From Pseudomonadota bacterium (GTDB taxonomy: Bacteria; Pseudomonadota; Alphaproteobacteria; Caulobacterales; Caulobacteraceae), in contig JAEWDF010000036.1 in NCBI GenBank assembly GCA_023390245.1, positions 1-64,000 on the forward strand: a stretch of DNA of 64,000 nucleotides. Direction: 5' to 3'. Below are positions 26,713-35,747 of this stretch, piece after piece. Both the position numbers and the translations under genes were made by a program. Numbering within the stretch: the stretch's first letter is position 1; the number at the start of each line of letters is the position of its first letter. The notes beneath the pieces are model-generated. The model was not told the DNA's origin. It worked only from the letters and a program-made list of their open reading frames with translations, and made no database searches.

Positions 26713-26736
26713 TTGCGAACGTTTCGCAAGAAACGT
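26713..26736. promoter_or_regulatory. Interleaved palindromes upstream of petA
   Basis: TTGCGAA-CGT-TTCGCAA (26713-26729) is a perfect inverted repeat with a 3-nt centre. It overlaps a second one, ACGTTTC-GCAA-GAAACGT (26719-26736). They lie in the divergent space between trmL and petA, about 120 nt before the petA start. The arrangement looks like an operator for a dimeric regulator. The same bases could form competing hairpins in RNA. I cannot name the regulator. Confidence 0.5.
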
Positions 26737-26858
26737 CAGCAACTTGCGGCGAGGGGCCGCGGGCGGCGGACCGTGGGGATTTCCGGCTTCGTTCTTGGGT
26801 TACTGCCGCACCGGGGGACGTGCTCCCAAGCGTTCCCGCGGCGTTCGAGAGGTGAAAC

Positions 26859-27401
26859 GTGGCCGAATCGGTCGTGCATCCAGAGGCTGAGGGCGGCGAC
26901 GCCACTCGCCGCGACTTCATCCACATCGCCGCGGGCGCCGCGGCCGTGGGCGCCGGCGTCATGGTCGCCTGGCCGCTGATCAACCAGATGAACCCGGCGG
27001 CGGACACCCTGGCCCTGGCGTCGATCGAATTCGACCTGACCAAGGTGCAGGAAGGCCAGCAGGTCGTCATCAAGTGGCAGGGCAAGCCGGTCTTCGTCCG
27101 CTACCGCACCGCCAAGGAGATCCAGGAAGCGGTCTCCACGCCCCTGTCGGACCTCAAGGACCCGCAGACGGACGCCGACCGCGTCAAGTCCGGCCACCAG
27201 CAGTATCTGGTCGTCGTCGGCTCCTGCACCCACCTGGGCTGCGTGCCGACCTTCGGGGCGGGCGATTACGGCGGTTGGTTCTGCCCCTGCCACGGCTCGC
27301 ACTACGACACCTCGGGCCGCATCCGTAAGGGGCCGGCGCCGAAGAACCTGGTCGTGCCCGATTATGAATATGTGTCCGATTCCCGCGTGAAGATCGGCTG
27401 A
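26859..27401 (+). CDS. petA: Ubiquinol-cytochrome c reductase Rieske iron-sulfur subunit
   Basis: PetA carries the 2Fe-2S cluster of the bc1 complex, passing electrons from ubiquinol to cytochrome c1. The 180-residue product has a twin-arginine type N-terminal anchor ([20 protein letters not shown], residues ~17-36). The cluster motifs CTHLGC and CPCHGSHYD supply two cysteines and two histidines. The start is the GTG at 26859, with GAGAGG a few nt upstream. petB starts 16 nt after its stop. Confidence 0.96.
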   Translation: MAESVVHPEAEGGDATRRDFIHIAAGAAAVGAGVMVAWPLINQMNPAADTLALASIEFDLTKVQEGQQVVIKWQGKPVFVRYRTAKEIQEAVSTPLSDLKDPQTDADRVKSGHQQYLVVVGSCTHLGCVPTFGAGDYGGWFCPCHGSHYDTSGRIRKGPAPKNLVVPDYEYVSDSRVKIG

Positions 27402-27417
27402 GGACCTGGGGGAGGAC

Positions 27418-28746
27418 ATGAGCGAACACGAGAGCACCTACGTCCCGAAGACGGGCGTCGAGAAGTGGCTGGACAGCCGCCTGCCGATCATCCGCTTCGG
27501 CGCCGACTACATGTCGCTGCCGACGCCGAAGAACCTGAACTACTGGTGGACCTTCGGCGGCATCCTGGCCCTGTGCCTGATGACGCAGATCGTCACCGGC
27601 ATCGTCCTGGCCATGCACTATACGCCGAACGTCGACCTGGCCTTCGCCTCGGTCGAGCGGATCATGCGCGACGTCAACGGCGGCTGGCTGATCCGCTACG
27701 TCCACGCCAACGGCGCGTCGATGTTCTTCATCGCCGTCTATCTGCACATGCTGCGGGGCCTCTACTACGGTTCCTACAAGGCGCCGCGCGAGATGATCTG
27801 GATCATCGGCTGCGTGATCTTCTTCCTGATGATCGCCACCGCCTTCCTGGGCTACGTCCTGCCGTGGGGCCAGATGTCCTTCTGGGGCGCCGAAGTCATC
27901 ACCAACCTGATCGGGGCCATCCCCGGCATCGGCGAGCCGATCCTGATCTGGCTGCGCGGCGGGCCGGCGATCGACAACGCGACGCTGAACCGCTTCTTCT
28001 CGCTGCACTACCTGCTGCCGTTCGCCATCCTGGGCTGCGTGGTGCTGCACCTGTGGGCCCTGCACCACGCCGGCCAGAACAACCCGGTCGGCATCCTGAT
28101 CCCCAAGGACCGGGCCAAGAAGGACCTGGTGCCGTTCCACCCGTATTTCACGGTCAAGGACGGCTTCGCCATCATCCTGTTCCTGATCCTGTTCTCGGTC
28201 TTCGTCTTCTATCAGCCGAACGCCCTGGGCCACGCCGACAACTACATTCCGGCCAACCCGCTGCAGACGCCGGCGCACATCGTGCCCGAGTGGTACATGC
28301 TGCCCTTCTACGCCATCCTGCGCGCCATCCCGGACAAGTTCGGCGGCGTGGTGGCGATGTTCAGCGCCATCGGCGTGCTGTTCGTCCTGCCGTGGCTGGA
28401 TACGTCCAAGGTGCGCTCCATGCGCTACCGCCCGACCATGCGGACCTTCTTCATCATCTTCCTGGTGGTGGGCTTCGGTCTGGGCTGGTGCGGCGGGCAG
28501 CTGCCGGACGCGCCGGTGATCCCGGGCATGCCCAGCTTCGTCGTCTTCGACGGCCAGCTGAACAGCTACCTGTGGCTGACGCGCCTGTTCACCCTCTACT
28601 ACTTCGCCTTCTTCGTGGTGATCATGCCGTGGGTGGGCCTGAAGGAAACGCCGCTGCCGATCCCGGCGACCATCTCCGAGCCCGTGCTGACCGGACCCGA
28701 CGCGGTTCCGGCCGCCGCCCCGGCCTCGCCCGAGAAGAAGGGCTGA
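27418..28746 (+). CDS. petB: Ubiquinol-cytochrome c reductase cytochrome b subunit
   Basis: Cytochrome b is the core membrane subunit of bc1, with two b haems and the Qo and Qi sites. The 442-residue product has eight or so transmembrane helices, haem-ligand histidines in [21 protein letters not shown] (split by the usual 13-residue spacing in helix B) and in [18 protein letters not shown], and the PEWY motif ([19 protein letters not shown]) of the Qo site. The C-terminus has a short Pro/Ala-rich tail. It is in one operon with petA and petC. Confidence 0.96.
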   Translation: MSEHESTYVPKTGVEKWLDSRLPIIRFGADYMSLPTPKNLNYWWTFGGILALCLMTQIVTGIVLAMHYTPNVDLAFASVERIMRDVNGGWLIRYVHANGASMFFIAVYLHMLRGLYYGSYKAPREMIWIIGCVIFFLMIATAFLGYVLPWGQMSFWGAEVITNLIGAIPGIGEPILIWLRGGPAIDNATLNRFFSLHYLLPFAILGCVVLHLWALHHAGQNNPVGILIPKDRAKKDLVPFHPYFTVKDGFAIILFLILFSVFVFYQPNALGHADNYIPANPLQTPAHIVPEWYMLPFYAILRAIPDKFGGVVAMFSAIGVLFVLPWLDTSKVRSMRYRPTMRTFFIIFLVVGFGLGWCGGQLPDAPVIPGMPSFVVFDGQLNSYLWLTRLFTLYYFAFFVVIMPWVGLKETPLPIPATISEPVLTGPDAVPAAAPASPEKKG

Positions 28747-28754
28747 GCGCGATC

Positions 28755-29630
28755 ATGACGATTGGGAAAAAGACCGTGACGATCTCCAGGATCATCGCCT
28801 CGGCCGCCGCCGCGCTCGGCCTGATGACCGCCGCCGCCCCGGCCCTGGCCGAAGGCGGCGCCGCCCATCCGCATTCGGGCGGCTTCAGCTTCGACGGGCC
28901 GTTCGGCACCTTCGACCAGGGCCAGCTCCAGCGCGGCTACAAGGTTTATCACGAGGTCTGCTCGGCCTGTCACAGCATGAACATGCTGCACTACCGGAAC
29001 CTGGGCGACGCCCATGGGCCGTTCTTCAACGCCAAGTATCCGAACCCGAACGACAATCCGGTGGTGAAGGCCCTGGCCGCCGAGGTCCAGGTGCCGGACA
29101 TCGACAGCGAGACCGGCGAGCCGGTCCAGCGCGACGCCACGCCGGCCGACAAGTTCCGCGCCCCCTACGCCAACGCCACGGCGGCGGCGGCGGGCAACGG
29201 CGGCGCCGCGCCGCCCGACCTGTCGGTGATGGCCAAGGCCCGCCACGGCGGCGCCGACTACATCTATTCGCTGCTGGCGGGCTATCGCGACGCGCCGGCC
29301 GGGCTGACGATCCGCGAGGGCCAGCACTACAACCCCTTCATGAGCGGCGACCTGACGCCGTTCTGGACCGGCGATCCGGAGCATGTCCCGGCGGGCGGCT
29401 TCATCGCCATGCCGCCGCCGCTGAAGGATGGGCTGGTCACCTATGACGATGGCTCGGCCCAGACGGTGGACCAGTACGCCAAGGACGTCGCCGCCTTCAT
29501 CGCCTGGGCCTCCGAGCCCAAGATGGTGGAGCGCAAGCAGGCCGGCTTCGGCGTGCTGATCTTCCTGCTGATCTTCGCGGGGATCACCTACGCCAGCTAT
29601 CGCCGCATCTGGAAGGGCGTGGCGCACTAA
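28755..29630 (+). CDS. petC: Ubiquinol-cytochrome c reductase cytochrome c1 subunit
   Basis: Cytochrome c1 takes electrons from the Rieske subunit and passes them to cytochrome c. The 291-residue product has an N-terminal signal ending AAAPALA, the CSACH haem-binding motif (about residue 73-77), a methionine ligand candidate in GGFIAMPPPL and a C-terminal anchor helix (GVLIFLLIFAGITYASYR). It starts 8 nt after petB at an ATG inside ATCATGACG. A strong intrinsic terminator follows. Confidence 0.95.
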   Translation: MTIGKKTVTISRIIASAAAALGLMTAAAPALAEGGAAHPHSGGFSFDGPFGTFDQGQLQRGYKVYHEVCSACHSMNMLHYRNLGDAHGPFFNAKYPNPNDNPVVKALAAEVQVPDIDSETGEPVQRDATPADKFRAPYANATAAAAGNGGAAPPDLSVMAKARHGGADYIYSLLAGYRDAPAGLTIREGQHYNPFMSGDLTPFWTGDPEHVPAGGFIAMPPPLKDGLVTYDDGSAQTVDQYAKDVAAFIAWASEPKMVERKQAGFGVLIFLLIFAGITYASYRRIWKGVAH

Positions 29631-29656
29631 GCCCCACGCCGCCCGTCCGACCGATC

Positions 29657-29685
29657 AGCCCGCCGGTTCCGCCGGCGGGCTTTTT
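29657..29685 (+). terminator. Intrinsic terminator of petABC
   Basis: A perfect 9-bp stem (GCCCGCCGG at 29658-29666 with CCGGCGGGC at 29672-29680) and a TTCCG loop are followed directly by TTTTT. It lies 27 nt after the petC stop. Confidence 0.93.
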
Positions 29686-29689
29686 CGGG

Positions 29690-29740
29690 CTTGCCATTAC
29701 AAATAGAAAAGTGCTTTATAATGTAAAGTAAATGGGAGAA
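29690..29740 (+). promoter_or_regulatory. AT-rich promoter island before the DUF1579 gene
   Basis: This is about 45 nt of AT-rich DNA inside a very GC-rich window. It contains a perfect TATAAT at 29717-29722 but no well-spaced -35 (TTGCCA at 29691 is 20 nt away). TTACA (29697) and TGTAA (29722) form a small inverted repeat around it, and AAAGT is repeated at 29708 and 29725. This suggests a promoter overlapped by a repressor or activator site. GGGAGA at 29734-29739 is the ribosome site of the next gene. Confidence 0.55.
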
Positions 29741-29745
29741 GCCCG

Positions 29746-30330
29746 ATGAAGCGTCGTTCCGTCCTGATGTTCGCGGCCGTCCTGGCGTGTGCGGCGCCGG
29801 CCATGCGGCCGGTCTCCGCGCTGGCCCAGGCGCAGCAGCCCGAGGGATCGCCGGCCCAGCGCGAGGCGCTGCGGCGGCTGGCCTGGATGGACGGCGAATG
29901 GCGGGGGACGGCGACGGTGACGGTCGGCATGGGCCGCACCCTGGAACTGCGGCACACCGAACGCATCGGTCCGATGCTGGGCGGCTCCATCAAGGTCATC
30001 GAGGGCCACAGCTACGGCGAGGACGGAAAGACCGCGTTCAACGCCTTCGCCATCGTCAGCTGGGACGAGGAGAAGGACGGCTTCGTCATGCGCTCCTACG
30101 CCAACGGCATGGCGATCGACGTGCCGCTGGAGGCGACGGAGACGGGCTTCGACTGGACCACGCCCGCGCAGGGCGGCGAGGTTCGCTATCATACCCGCTT
30201 CGAGAACGGCGTCTGGACCGAGAGCGGCGACTTCGTCATGCCCGGCCGCGAGCCGATGCGGGTGATCGAAATGCGCCTGACCCGGACGGGCGACAGCGAC
30301 TGGCCGGCGGCGGGAGCGGTGACGCCCTGA
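29746..30330 (+). CDS. DUF1579-like exported protein
   Basis: The 194-residue product has an N-terminal signal (MKRRSVLMFAAVLACAAPAM, with likely cleavage after VSALA). A lipocalin-like domain follows, with LAWMDGEWRGTATVTVG, HTERIGPMLGGSIKVIEGHS, then AFAIVSWDEEKDGFVMRSYA. That pattern of GEWxG and repeated beta strands is typical of DUF1579 proteins of unknown function, which may bind small hydrophobic molecules. Its AT-rich upstream region suggests specific regulation. Confidence 0.75.
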   Translation: MKRRSVLMFAAVLACAAPAMRPVSALAQAQQPEGSPAQREALRRLAWMDGEWRGTATVTVGMGRTLELRHTERIGPMLGGSIKVIEGHSYGEDGKTAFNAFAIVSWDEEKDGFVMRSYANGMAIDVPLEATETGFDWTTPAQGGEVRYHTRFENGVWTESGDFVMPGREPMRVIEMRLTRTGDSDWPAAGAVTP

Positions 30331-30407
30331 CGACCGTTCGCATCGACACCTCCGATCCCGCCGTCTAGGTTCGCGGCCTGTTTGTGGGGCCGAGGGGCAT
30401 ATCGATC

Positions 30408-32063
30408 ATGCGTACATCCATTCTCGCCGTGGCGGCGGGCGCCGTGCTGGTCGCGGGCTGCGCCACGACGGAGCGCGCCGCGCCGGCGCCGGCCGCGTTC
30501 GACGCGGCGCGCCTGTCCGAGCACATCCGCATCCTGTCGGACGACAGCTTCGAAGGGCGGGGCATCGCCACTCCGGCCGAGGACAAGGTCATCCGCTATC
30601 TGAGCGAGCAGTACGCCGCCGCCGGCTTCGAGCCGGGCGGGCCGAACGGCGGCTGGACCCAGGACGTGACGCTGAACCGTTTCACCGTGTCGAACGTGAC
30701 GGCCTCGCTGAAGGCCGGCGACTGGACCCTGCCGATGACCCAGGGGCGCGAGGCGGCGATCTCCACCCGCCTGCCGGGGGATCACGTCAGCCTGGCCGAC
30801 GCGCCGCTGGTCTTCGTCGGCTATGGCGTCAAGGCGCCGGAGCGCCAGTGGGACGACTTCAAGGGCCAGGACATGCGCGGCAAGGTTCTGGTCGTGCTGG
30901 TCAACGATCCGGATTTCGAGGAGCCGGATCTGAACACCTTCGGCGGCCGGGCCATGACCTATTATGGCCGCTGGACCTACAAGTACGAGGAGGCGGCGCG
31001 GCAAGGCGCGGCGGGCGTGCTGATCGTCCACGAGACGGCGGCGGCCTCCTATGGCTGGACCACGGTGGCCAACAGCTGGGGCGTGCCCCAGTTCGACATC
31101 GTCCGCGAGAACCCCGCCGCCGAACGCATCCCGGTCGAGGGCTGGATCCAGCGCGACGTGGCCGTGGAGCTGTTCCAGCGCGCCGGTCTGGACTTCGAGG
31201 CGCTGAAGGCCCAGGCGCGGCGGCGCGATTTCCAGCCGGTGACGCTGAACGGCGCCGGCTTCTCCACCGACTTCGCTGTGGCGACCAGCCAGATCGTCAC
31301 CCACAACGTCCTCGCCCGCCTGCCGGGGACGACCCATCCGGACGAGACAATCCTCTACACCGGCCATTGGGACCATATCGGCATGGGCGAACCGGACGCG
31401 AAGGGCGACCGCATCTTCAACGGCGCCGTCGACAACGCCACCGGCACGGCGGGGCTGCTGGAGATCGCGCGCCTGTACGGCCAGGGGCCGCGCCCCGAAC
31501 GCTCGATCGTCATGATTAGCTTCACGGCCGAGGAGAGCGGCCTGCTGGGTTCCGAATACTATGCCGCCAATCCGGTCTATCCGCTGGAGACGACGGTCGC
31601 GGGCTTCAACATGGACGCGATGAACGTCAATGGCCGCCTCTCCAAGCTGGGGGTCGTCGGCTACGGCCAGTCGAGCCTGGACGAACGGGCGGCGGCCGAG
31701 GCGGCGAAGCAGGGCCGCGAGATCGAGCCGGACCGCAACCCCGGCGCGGGCGGCTATTTCCGCTCCGACCACTTCCCGCTGGCCAAGCGCGGCGTGCCGA
31801 TGGCCTATCTGGAAGGCTCCGGCGATTTCCGCGACGAGCCGATCGCCGCGCGTCAGGAGGCGGCGGCCGAGTACGGCCGCAACCGCTATCACCAGGCCGC
31901 CGACGAATGGGAGCCGGACTGGGACTATCGCGGCATGATCGAGGATCTGGACGTGGTCTATGAGGTCGGTCGCGATCTGGCGAACAGCCGCGTCTGGCCG
32001 GAATGGAAGCCGGGGTCCGAATTCGGATCGGTCCGTGCCGAGAGCGCCGCACGTCGGCGTTGA
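30408..32063 (+). CDS. M28 family zinc metallopeptidase, lipoprotein (copy 1)
   Basis: The 551-residue product has a lipoprotein signal (LVAGC, Cys near residue 17), a PA-type insert (FVGYGVKAPERQWDDFKGQD) and an M28 aminopeptidase domain. Zinc and catalytic residues are visible: TGHWDHIGMG, GAVDNATGTAG, FTAEESGLLGSEYY, FNMDAMNVNG and RSDHFPLAKRG. M28 enzymes release N-terminal amino acids from peptides, here probably at the periplasmic face. I chose the ATG at 30408. A paralogue follows after 78 nt. Confidence 0.92.
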   Translation: MRTSILAVAAGAVLVAGCATTERAAPAPAAFDAARLSEHIRILSDDSFEGRGIATPAEDKVIRYLSEQYAAAGFEPGGPNGGWTQDVTLNRFTVSNVTASLKAGDWTLPMTQGREAAISTRLPGDHVSLADAPLVFVGYGVKAPERQWDDFKGQDMRGKVLVVLVNDPDFEEPDLNTFGGRAMTYYGRWTYKYEEAARQGAAGVLIVHETAAASYGWTTVANSWGVPQFDIVRENPAAERIPVEGWIQRDVAVELFQRAGLDFEALKAQARRRDFQPVTLNGAGFSTDFAVATSQIVTHNVLARLPGTTHPDETILYTGHWDHIGMGEPDAKGDRIFNGAVDNATGTAGLLEIARLYGQGPRPERSIVMISFTAEESGLLGSEYYAANPVYPLETTVAGFNMDAMNVNGRLSKLGVVGYGQSSLDERAAAEAAKQGREIEPDRNPGAGGYFRSDHFPLAKRGVPMAYLEGSGDFRDEPIAARQEAAAEYGRNRYHQAADEWEPDWDYRGMIEDLDVVYEVGRDLANSRVWPEWKPGSEFGSVRAESAARRR

Positions 32064-32075
32064 ACATGACAAAAA

Positions 32076-32106
32076 AGTAAGGCGGCGTCCGGAGGACCCC
32101 GCCTTA
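32076..32106. other. Near-perfect hairpin between tandem M28 genes
   Basis: GTAAGGCGG (32076-32084) pairs with CCGCCTTAC (32098-32106), and an inner GTCC/GGAC extends the stem. A run of six A's lies just before it on the plus strand (32070-32075), so on the minus strand it has the form of an intrinsic terminator (stem followed by TTTTTT). On the plus strand the downstream T run is missing. It may stop antisense transcription or protect the upstream mRNA end. Confidence 0.6.
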
Positions 32107-32141
32107 CACCTGCGACCCTCTGCATCATTGAGTGAGAGCCC

Positions 32142-33749
32142 ATGCGCGCCTTCCTAGCCACCAGCGTCGCCGCCCTGGCGATGATCGCCTCCGCGGCCTC
32201 GGCCCAGGACTTCTCCGCCCAGCGCCTGTCGGATGAGATCCGCACGATCAGCGCCGACGACTTCCAGGGCCGCAAGCCCGGCACGGAGGGCGAAGAGAAG
32301 ACGATGGCCTTCCTCCAGGCCCAGTACGAGGCCATGGGGCTGAAGCCGGGCGGTCCGAACGGCCAGTGGACCCAGGCCATCCACCTGAAGCAGTACACGC
32401 CGGTCGAGGGCGCCGCCTCGGCCAGCTGGACCGGGCCCGACGGCCAGAGCCACGCCCTGGTCCAGGGCACGGACGTGATCGTGCGCGCCGTGTCGAACGA
32501 CGGCCAGGCCGACATCGTCTCCGCCCCCGTCGTCTTCGCCGGCTATGGCATCACGGCGCCCGAACGGAACTGGGACGACTATGGCGACATCGACGTGCGC
32601 GGCAAGGTCGTGGTCGTCGTCAGCGGCGAGCCGGACGGCGACCTGTTCAACGGGGAGTACACCACCAACTATCAGTCGGCGGCCTATAAGGCAGACGAGG
32701 CCTTCCGTCGTGGCGCGGCCGGCGTGGTCACCATCGCCAACGAGCGCGACTGGCGCCGCGCGGCGGCGTTCGGCGGACGCCAGCGCATCCTGACGCCGGG
32801 TGCGGCGGACCTGGAGTTCACCGCCTCGCTGAGCGAGGCCGCGGCCCATCAGATGGCGCAGGCCGCCGGCCTGGACGTCTCGGTCCTGGAAAGCCTGCAA
32901 AGCGGTTCGTTCAAGGCGATGGCGCTTGAGGGCGTGACCCTGTCGGTCAAGCAGTCCGAGACGGTCAGCGAACTGGTCACCCATAACCTGCTGGCCAAGA
33001 TCGAGGGGACGCAGCGCCCGAACGAGACCATCATCTATTCGGCCCACTGGGACCACCTGGGCGTCAACACCGAGCATCCGGGCGCGAACGGCGACGCCAT
33101 CTTCAACGGCGCCTGGGACAACGCCTCGGGCACCATCGGCGTGCTGGAGATGGCGCGCGAGTTCGCCAAGGCGCCGCCGCCGGAGCGGACCGTGGTCTTC
33201 GCCCACATGGCGGCCGAGGAGATGGGGCTTCTGGGGTCCTACGCCTATGTCGCCGATCCGGTCTATCCGCTGGAGACGACGGTGGCCGACATCAACATCG
33301 ACATGCTGCCGCTGTCGGGCCCGACGCGCGACGTGCCGATCTTCGGCAAGGGCCAGAACAGCCTTGAGGACGATCTCGACGCCCTGGCCAAGGCCGAAGG
33401 CCGCTACGTCTCCGACGACGGCCAGCCGGATCAGGGGTTCTACTACCGCTCCGACCACTTCCCGTTCGCGCGGGCGGGCGTGCCGGCGCTGATGCCCTGG
33501 CACGGCGTGGACTTCGTCGACGGCGGCAAGGAGGCCGGCTGGGCGGCGTGGCGCGAGCGCTTCGGCCGGGTCTATCACCAGGCGTCGGACGAGTGGTCGG
33601 AAGACTGGGACATGACCAGCGCCGTCGAGAACCTGACCCTGATCTATCGGCTGGGCATGAACCTGGCCAACAGCGACGAATGGCCGACCTGGAAGCCGAC
33701 GTCGGAGTTCGGCCAGGTCCGCGCCCGCAGCGACGCGGCGCGCCAATAG
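32142..33749 (+). CDS. M28 family zinc metallopeptidase, secreted (copy 2)
   Basis: The 535-residue product is a paralogue of the upstream gene but has a type I signal (ALAMIASAASAQ, cut before DFSAQ) instead of a lipobox. It keeps the PA insert (VVFAGYGITAPERNWDDYGD) and the M28 residues: SAHWDHLGVN, GAWDNASGTIG, MAAEEMGLLGSYAY, INIDMLPLSG and RSDHFPFARAG. Copy 1 would be membrane-tethered and copy 2 soluble, which may divide their roles. The start at 32142 gives a good signal peptide. Confidence 0.92.
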   Translation: MRAFLATSVAALAMIASAASAQDFSAQRLSDEIRTISADDFQGRKPGTEGEEKTMAFLQAQYEAMGLKPGGPNGQWTQAIHLKQYTPVEGAASASWTGPDGQSHALVQGTDVIVRAVSNDGQADIVSAPVVFAGYGITAPERNWDDYGDIDVRGKVVVVVSGEPDGDLFNGEYTTNYQSAAYKADEAFRRGAAGVVTIANERDWRRAAAFGGRQRILTPGAADLEFTASLSEAAAHQMAQAAGLDVSVLESLQSGSFKAMALEGVTLSVKQSETVSELVTHNLLAKIEGTQRPNETIIYSAHWDHLGVNTEHPGANGDAIFNGAWDNASGTIGVLEMAREFAKAPPPERTVVFAHMAAEEMGLLGSYAYVADPVYPLETTVADINIDMLPLSGPTRDVPIFGKGQNSLEDDLDALAKAEGRYVSDDGQPDQGFYYRSDHFPFARAGVPALMPWHGVDFVDGGKEAGWAAWRERFGRVYHQASDEWSEDWDMTSAVENLTLIYRLGMNLANSDEWPTWKPTSEFGQVRARSDAARQ

Positions 33750-33826
33750 TCGGTTGAGGATGCAGGCCGTCGCCGGTTCGGCGGCGGCCTGTTGAACCCG
33801 AGCTTGGCCTTTCGCGTTGCCAAGCC

Positions 33827-34342
33827 ATGAGAGCGCTCCTTCCGTCCCTGCTCGCCATGACCGCGGCTTCGTTGACCGCCGGCTGCGGCGACTCCTCCGT
33901 CAATCCGCCCGACCAGCCGGCCGCGCCGGTGCAGTCGCCCGAGGCCCTGCGCGAGATCGAGCCGCCGGGTCCCTCGTCCCTGGCCAGCCGCGGCGCGCCC
34001 AGCTTCGTCGGCGTGTGGAGCGCCAACGCCGCCTGGTGCGCCGATCCCCGAGGGGAACGCCGGCCGATCACCCTCACGCCGATGCGGTTCGAGGGCTATG
34101 AGAACAGCTGCGATATCGCTCGCATCGTCGAGACGCCGGGCGCCTATGACGCGAATCTGGTCTGCCAGGCCGAGGGCCAGGAACACCGAGAGACGGTGCG
34201 TCTTGCGGTCAGCGGCGACATGCTGACCCTGACCTACCTGGACCGCGACGGGGCGGTGGCCAAGCTGGGCCGGTGCCCGGGGTCGCCGAAGCCGGCGGGG
34301 CAGGGGAATGATCTGGTGAAGATGCTGAAGAAGGCGGGGTAG
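33827..34342 (+). CDS. Hypothetical lipoprotein
   Basis: The 171-residue product has a lipoprotein signal (MRALLPSLLAMTAASLTAGC, Cys20), a Pro-rich linker and a compact domain starting FVGVWSANAAWCADPRGERR with four cysteines that could pair. It resembles small alphaproteobacterial lipoproteins that have a single beta-rich domain. I do not recognise the family. It follows the M28 genes by 77 nt in the same direction. Confidence 0.7.
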   Translation: MRALLPSLLAMTAASLTAGCGDSSVNPPDQPAAPVQSPEALREIEPPGPSSLASRGAPSFVGVWSANAAWCADPRGERRPITLTPMRFEGYENSCDIARIVETPGAYDANLVCQAEGQEHRETVRLAVSGDMLTLTYLDRDGAVAKLGRCPGSPKPAGQGNDLVKMLKKAG

Positions 34343-34396
34343 GCGCCGGTTCGGCGCGACCGCCGTTTGGCGCGCCGCCACCCCTCCTGCTCAACC

Positions 34397-34502
34397 GTCA
34401 TCCTCGGGCTTGACCCGAGGATCGGGCGTGGGGCGAGGCCGGCGTCCGTCCCATCGCACGGGGCGCGGATCATCCGATCCTCGGGTCAAGCCCGAGGATG
34501 AC
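34397..34502. repeat. Bipartite intergenic palindromic repeat, family A copy 3
   Basis: The arms at 34397-34426 and 34474-34502 are inverted copies, each a CCTCGGG/CCCGAGG hairpin. Here the loop is CTTGA/TCAAG, one base different from copies 1 and 2. The flanks are GTCAT and ATGAC as in copy 1. The 47-nt spacer is again unrelated. It lies between the convergent lipoprotein and ychF genes. Confidence 0.9.
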
Positions 34503-34574
34503 GATTAAGGAAGGCTGCGGCGTGTTGCGCGGTTGCGGACAGGGACGCGGCGACGACAGCCGTCGCCGATCGCC

Positions 34575-35675
34575 TCAGGTGTTGAACAGGAAGTGCATCA
34601 CGTCGCCGTCCTTGACGACGTAGCTCTTGCCTTCCGCGCGCATCTTGCCCGCTTCCTTGGCCCCCGTTTCGCCCTTCAGCGCGACATAGTCGTCGTAGGC
34701 GATGGTCTCAGCGCGGATGAAGCCCTTTTCGAAATCGGTGTGGATCACGCCGGCGGACTGGGGCGCGGTGGCGCCGACCGGGATGGTCCAGGCCCGAGCC
34801 TCCTTCGGACCCACGGTGAAATAGGTCTGCAGGCCCAGCAGGTGGTAAGCCCCGCGGATCAGGCGGTTCAGGCCCGGCTCCTGCAGGCCCAGGGTCTCCA
34901 GGAATTCGGCCTGTTCCTCGTCGTCCAGCACGGCGATCTCGGATTCGATCTGGGCCGAGATGACGACCGTCTCGGCATGGTCCGCCTTGGCGCGCTCGGC
35001 GACCTGGGCCGACAGGGCGTTGCCCTCGGCGGCCGAACCCTCGTCGACGTTGGCGACATAGAGGGCCGGCAGGGCGGTCAGGAGCTGGAGCATGTCCCAG
35101 GCCTTCTTGTCCTCCTTGGACACCTCGGCCAGGCGCGCGGGCTTGCCGGCGTTCAGCTGGGCCAGGGCGGCGTCGACCAGTTTCAGCGTCAGCGCCGCCT
35201 CCTTGTCGCCGGAGGACTTGGCGCGCTTCTCCAACTGCGGACGGCGGCGCTCCAGGCTCTCCAGATCGGCCAGCATCAGCTCCGTCTCGATGATCTCCAG
35301 GTCGGCGATCGGGTCGATGCGGTTCTCGACGTGGGTGATGTCGTCGTTGACGAAGCAGCGGGCGACGAAGGCGATGGCGTCGCAGTCGCGGATGTTGGCC
35401 AGGAACTGGTTGCCCAGGCCCTCGCCCTTCGACGCGCCGCGCACCAGGCCGGCGACGTCGACGAAGGTGATGCGGGCGGGGATGATCTCCTTGGAGCCGG
35501 CGATGGCCGCCAGAGCGTTCAGGCGCGGCTCCGGCACCGCCACGTCGCCGGTGTTCGGCTCGATGGTGCAGAACGGATAGTTGGCCGCCTGGGCCGCCGC
35601 CGTCTTGGTCAGGGCGTTGAACAGGGTGGACTTGCCGACGTTGGGCAGGCCGACGATCGCGACTTTCAGGGCCAT
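34575..35675 (-). CDS. ychF: Redox-regulated ATPase/GTPase YchF
   Basis: YchF is a conserved Obg-family P-loop ATPase that binds ribosomes and limits the oxidative-stress response. The 366-residue product has GLPNVGKSTLFNALT (residues 8-22), the G3-type DVAGLVRGASKGEGLGNQFL, a coiled-coil arm in the middle and the C-terminal TGS-type domain (AWTIPVGATAPQSAGVIHTD). The length is normal. It stands alone between a repeat and the copper operon. Confidence 0.95.
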   Translation of the reverse strand: MALKVAIVGLPNVGKSTLFNALTKTAAAQAANYPFCTIEPNTGDVAVPEPRLNALAAIAGSKEIIPARITFVDVAGLVRGASKGEGLGNQFLANIRDCDAIAFVARCFVNDDITHVENRIDPIADLEIIETELMLADLESLERRRPQLEKRAKSSGDKEAALTLKLVDAALAQLNAGKPARLAEVSKEDKKAWDMLQLLTALPALYVANVDEGSAAEGNALSAQVAERAKADHAETVVISAQIESEIAVLDDEEQAEFLETLGLQEPGLNRLIRGAYHLLGLQTYFTVGPKEARAWTIPVGATAPQSAGVIHTDFEKGFIRAETIAYDDYVALKGETGAKEAGKMRAEGKSYVVKDGDVMHFLFNT

Positions 35676-35747
35676 GGGTATCCTCTTGAGGCGCGAGCCT
35701 TTAGCGGGTTCGAAGCCGTTTGTCAGGCTCGCGCGCGAAAGAGGGGC

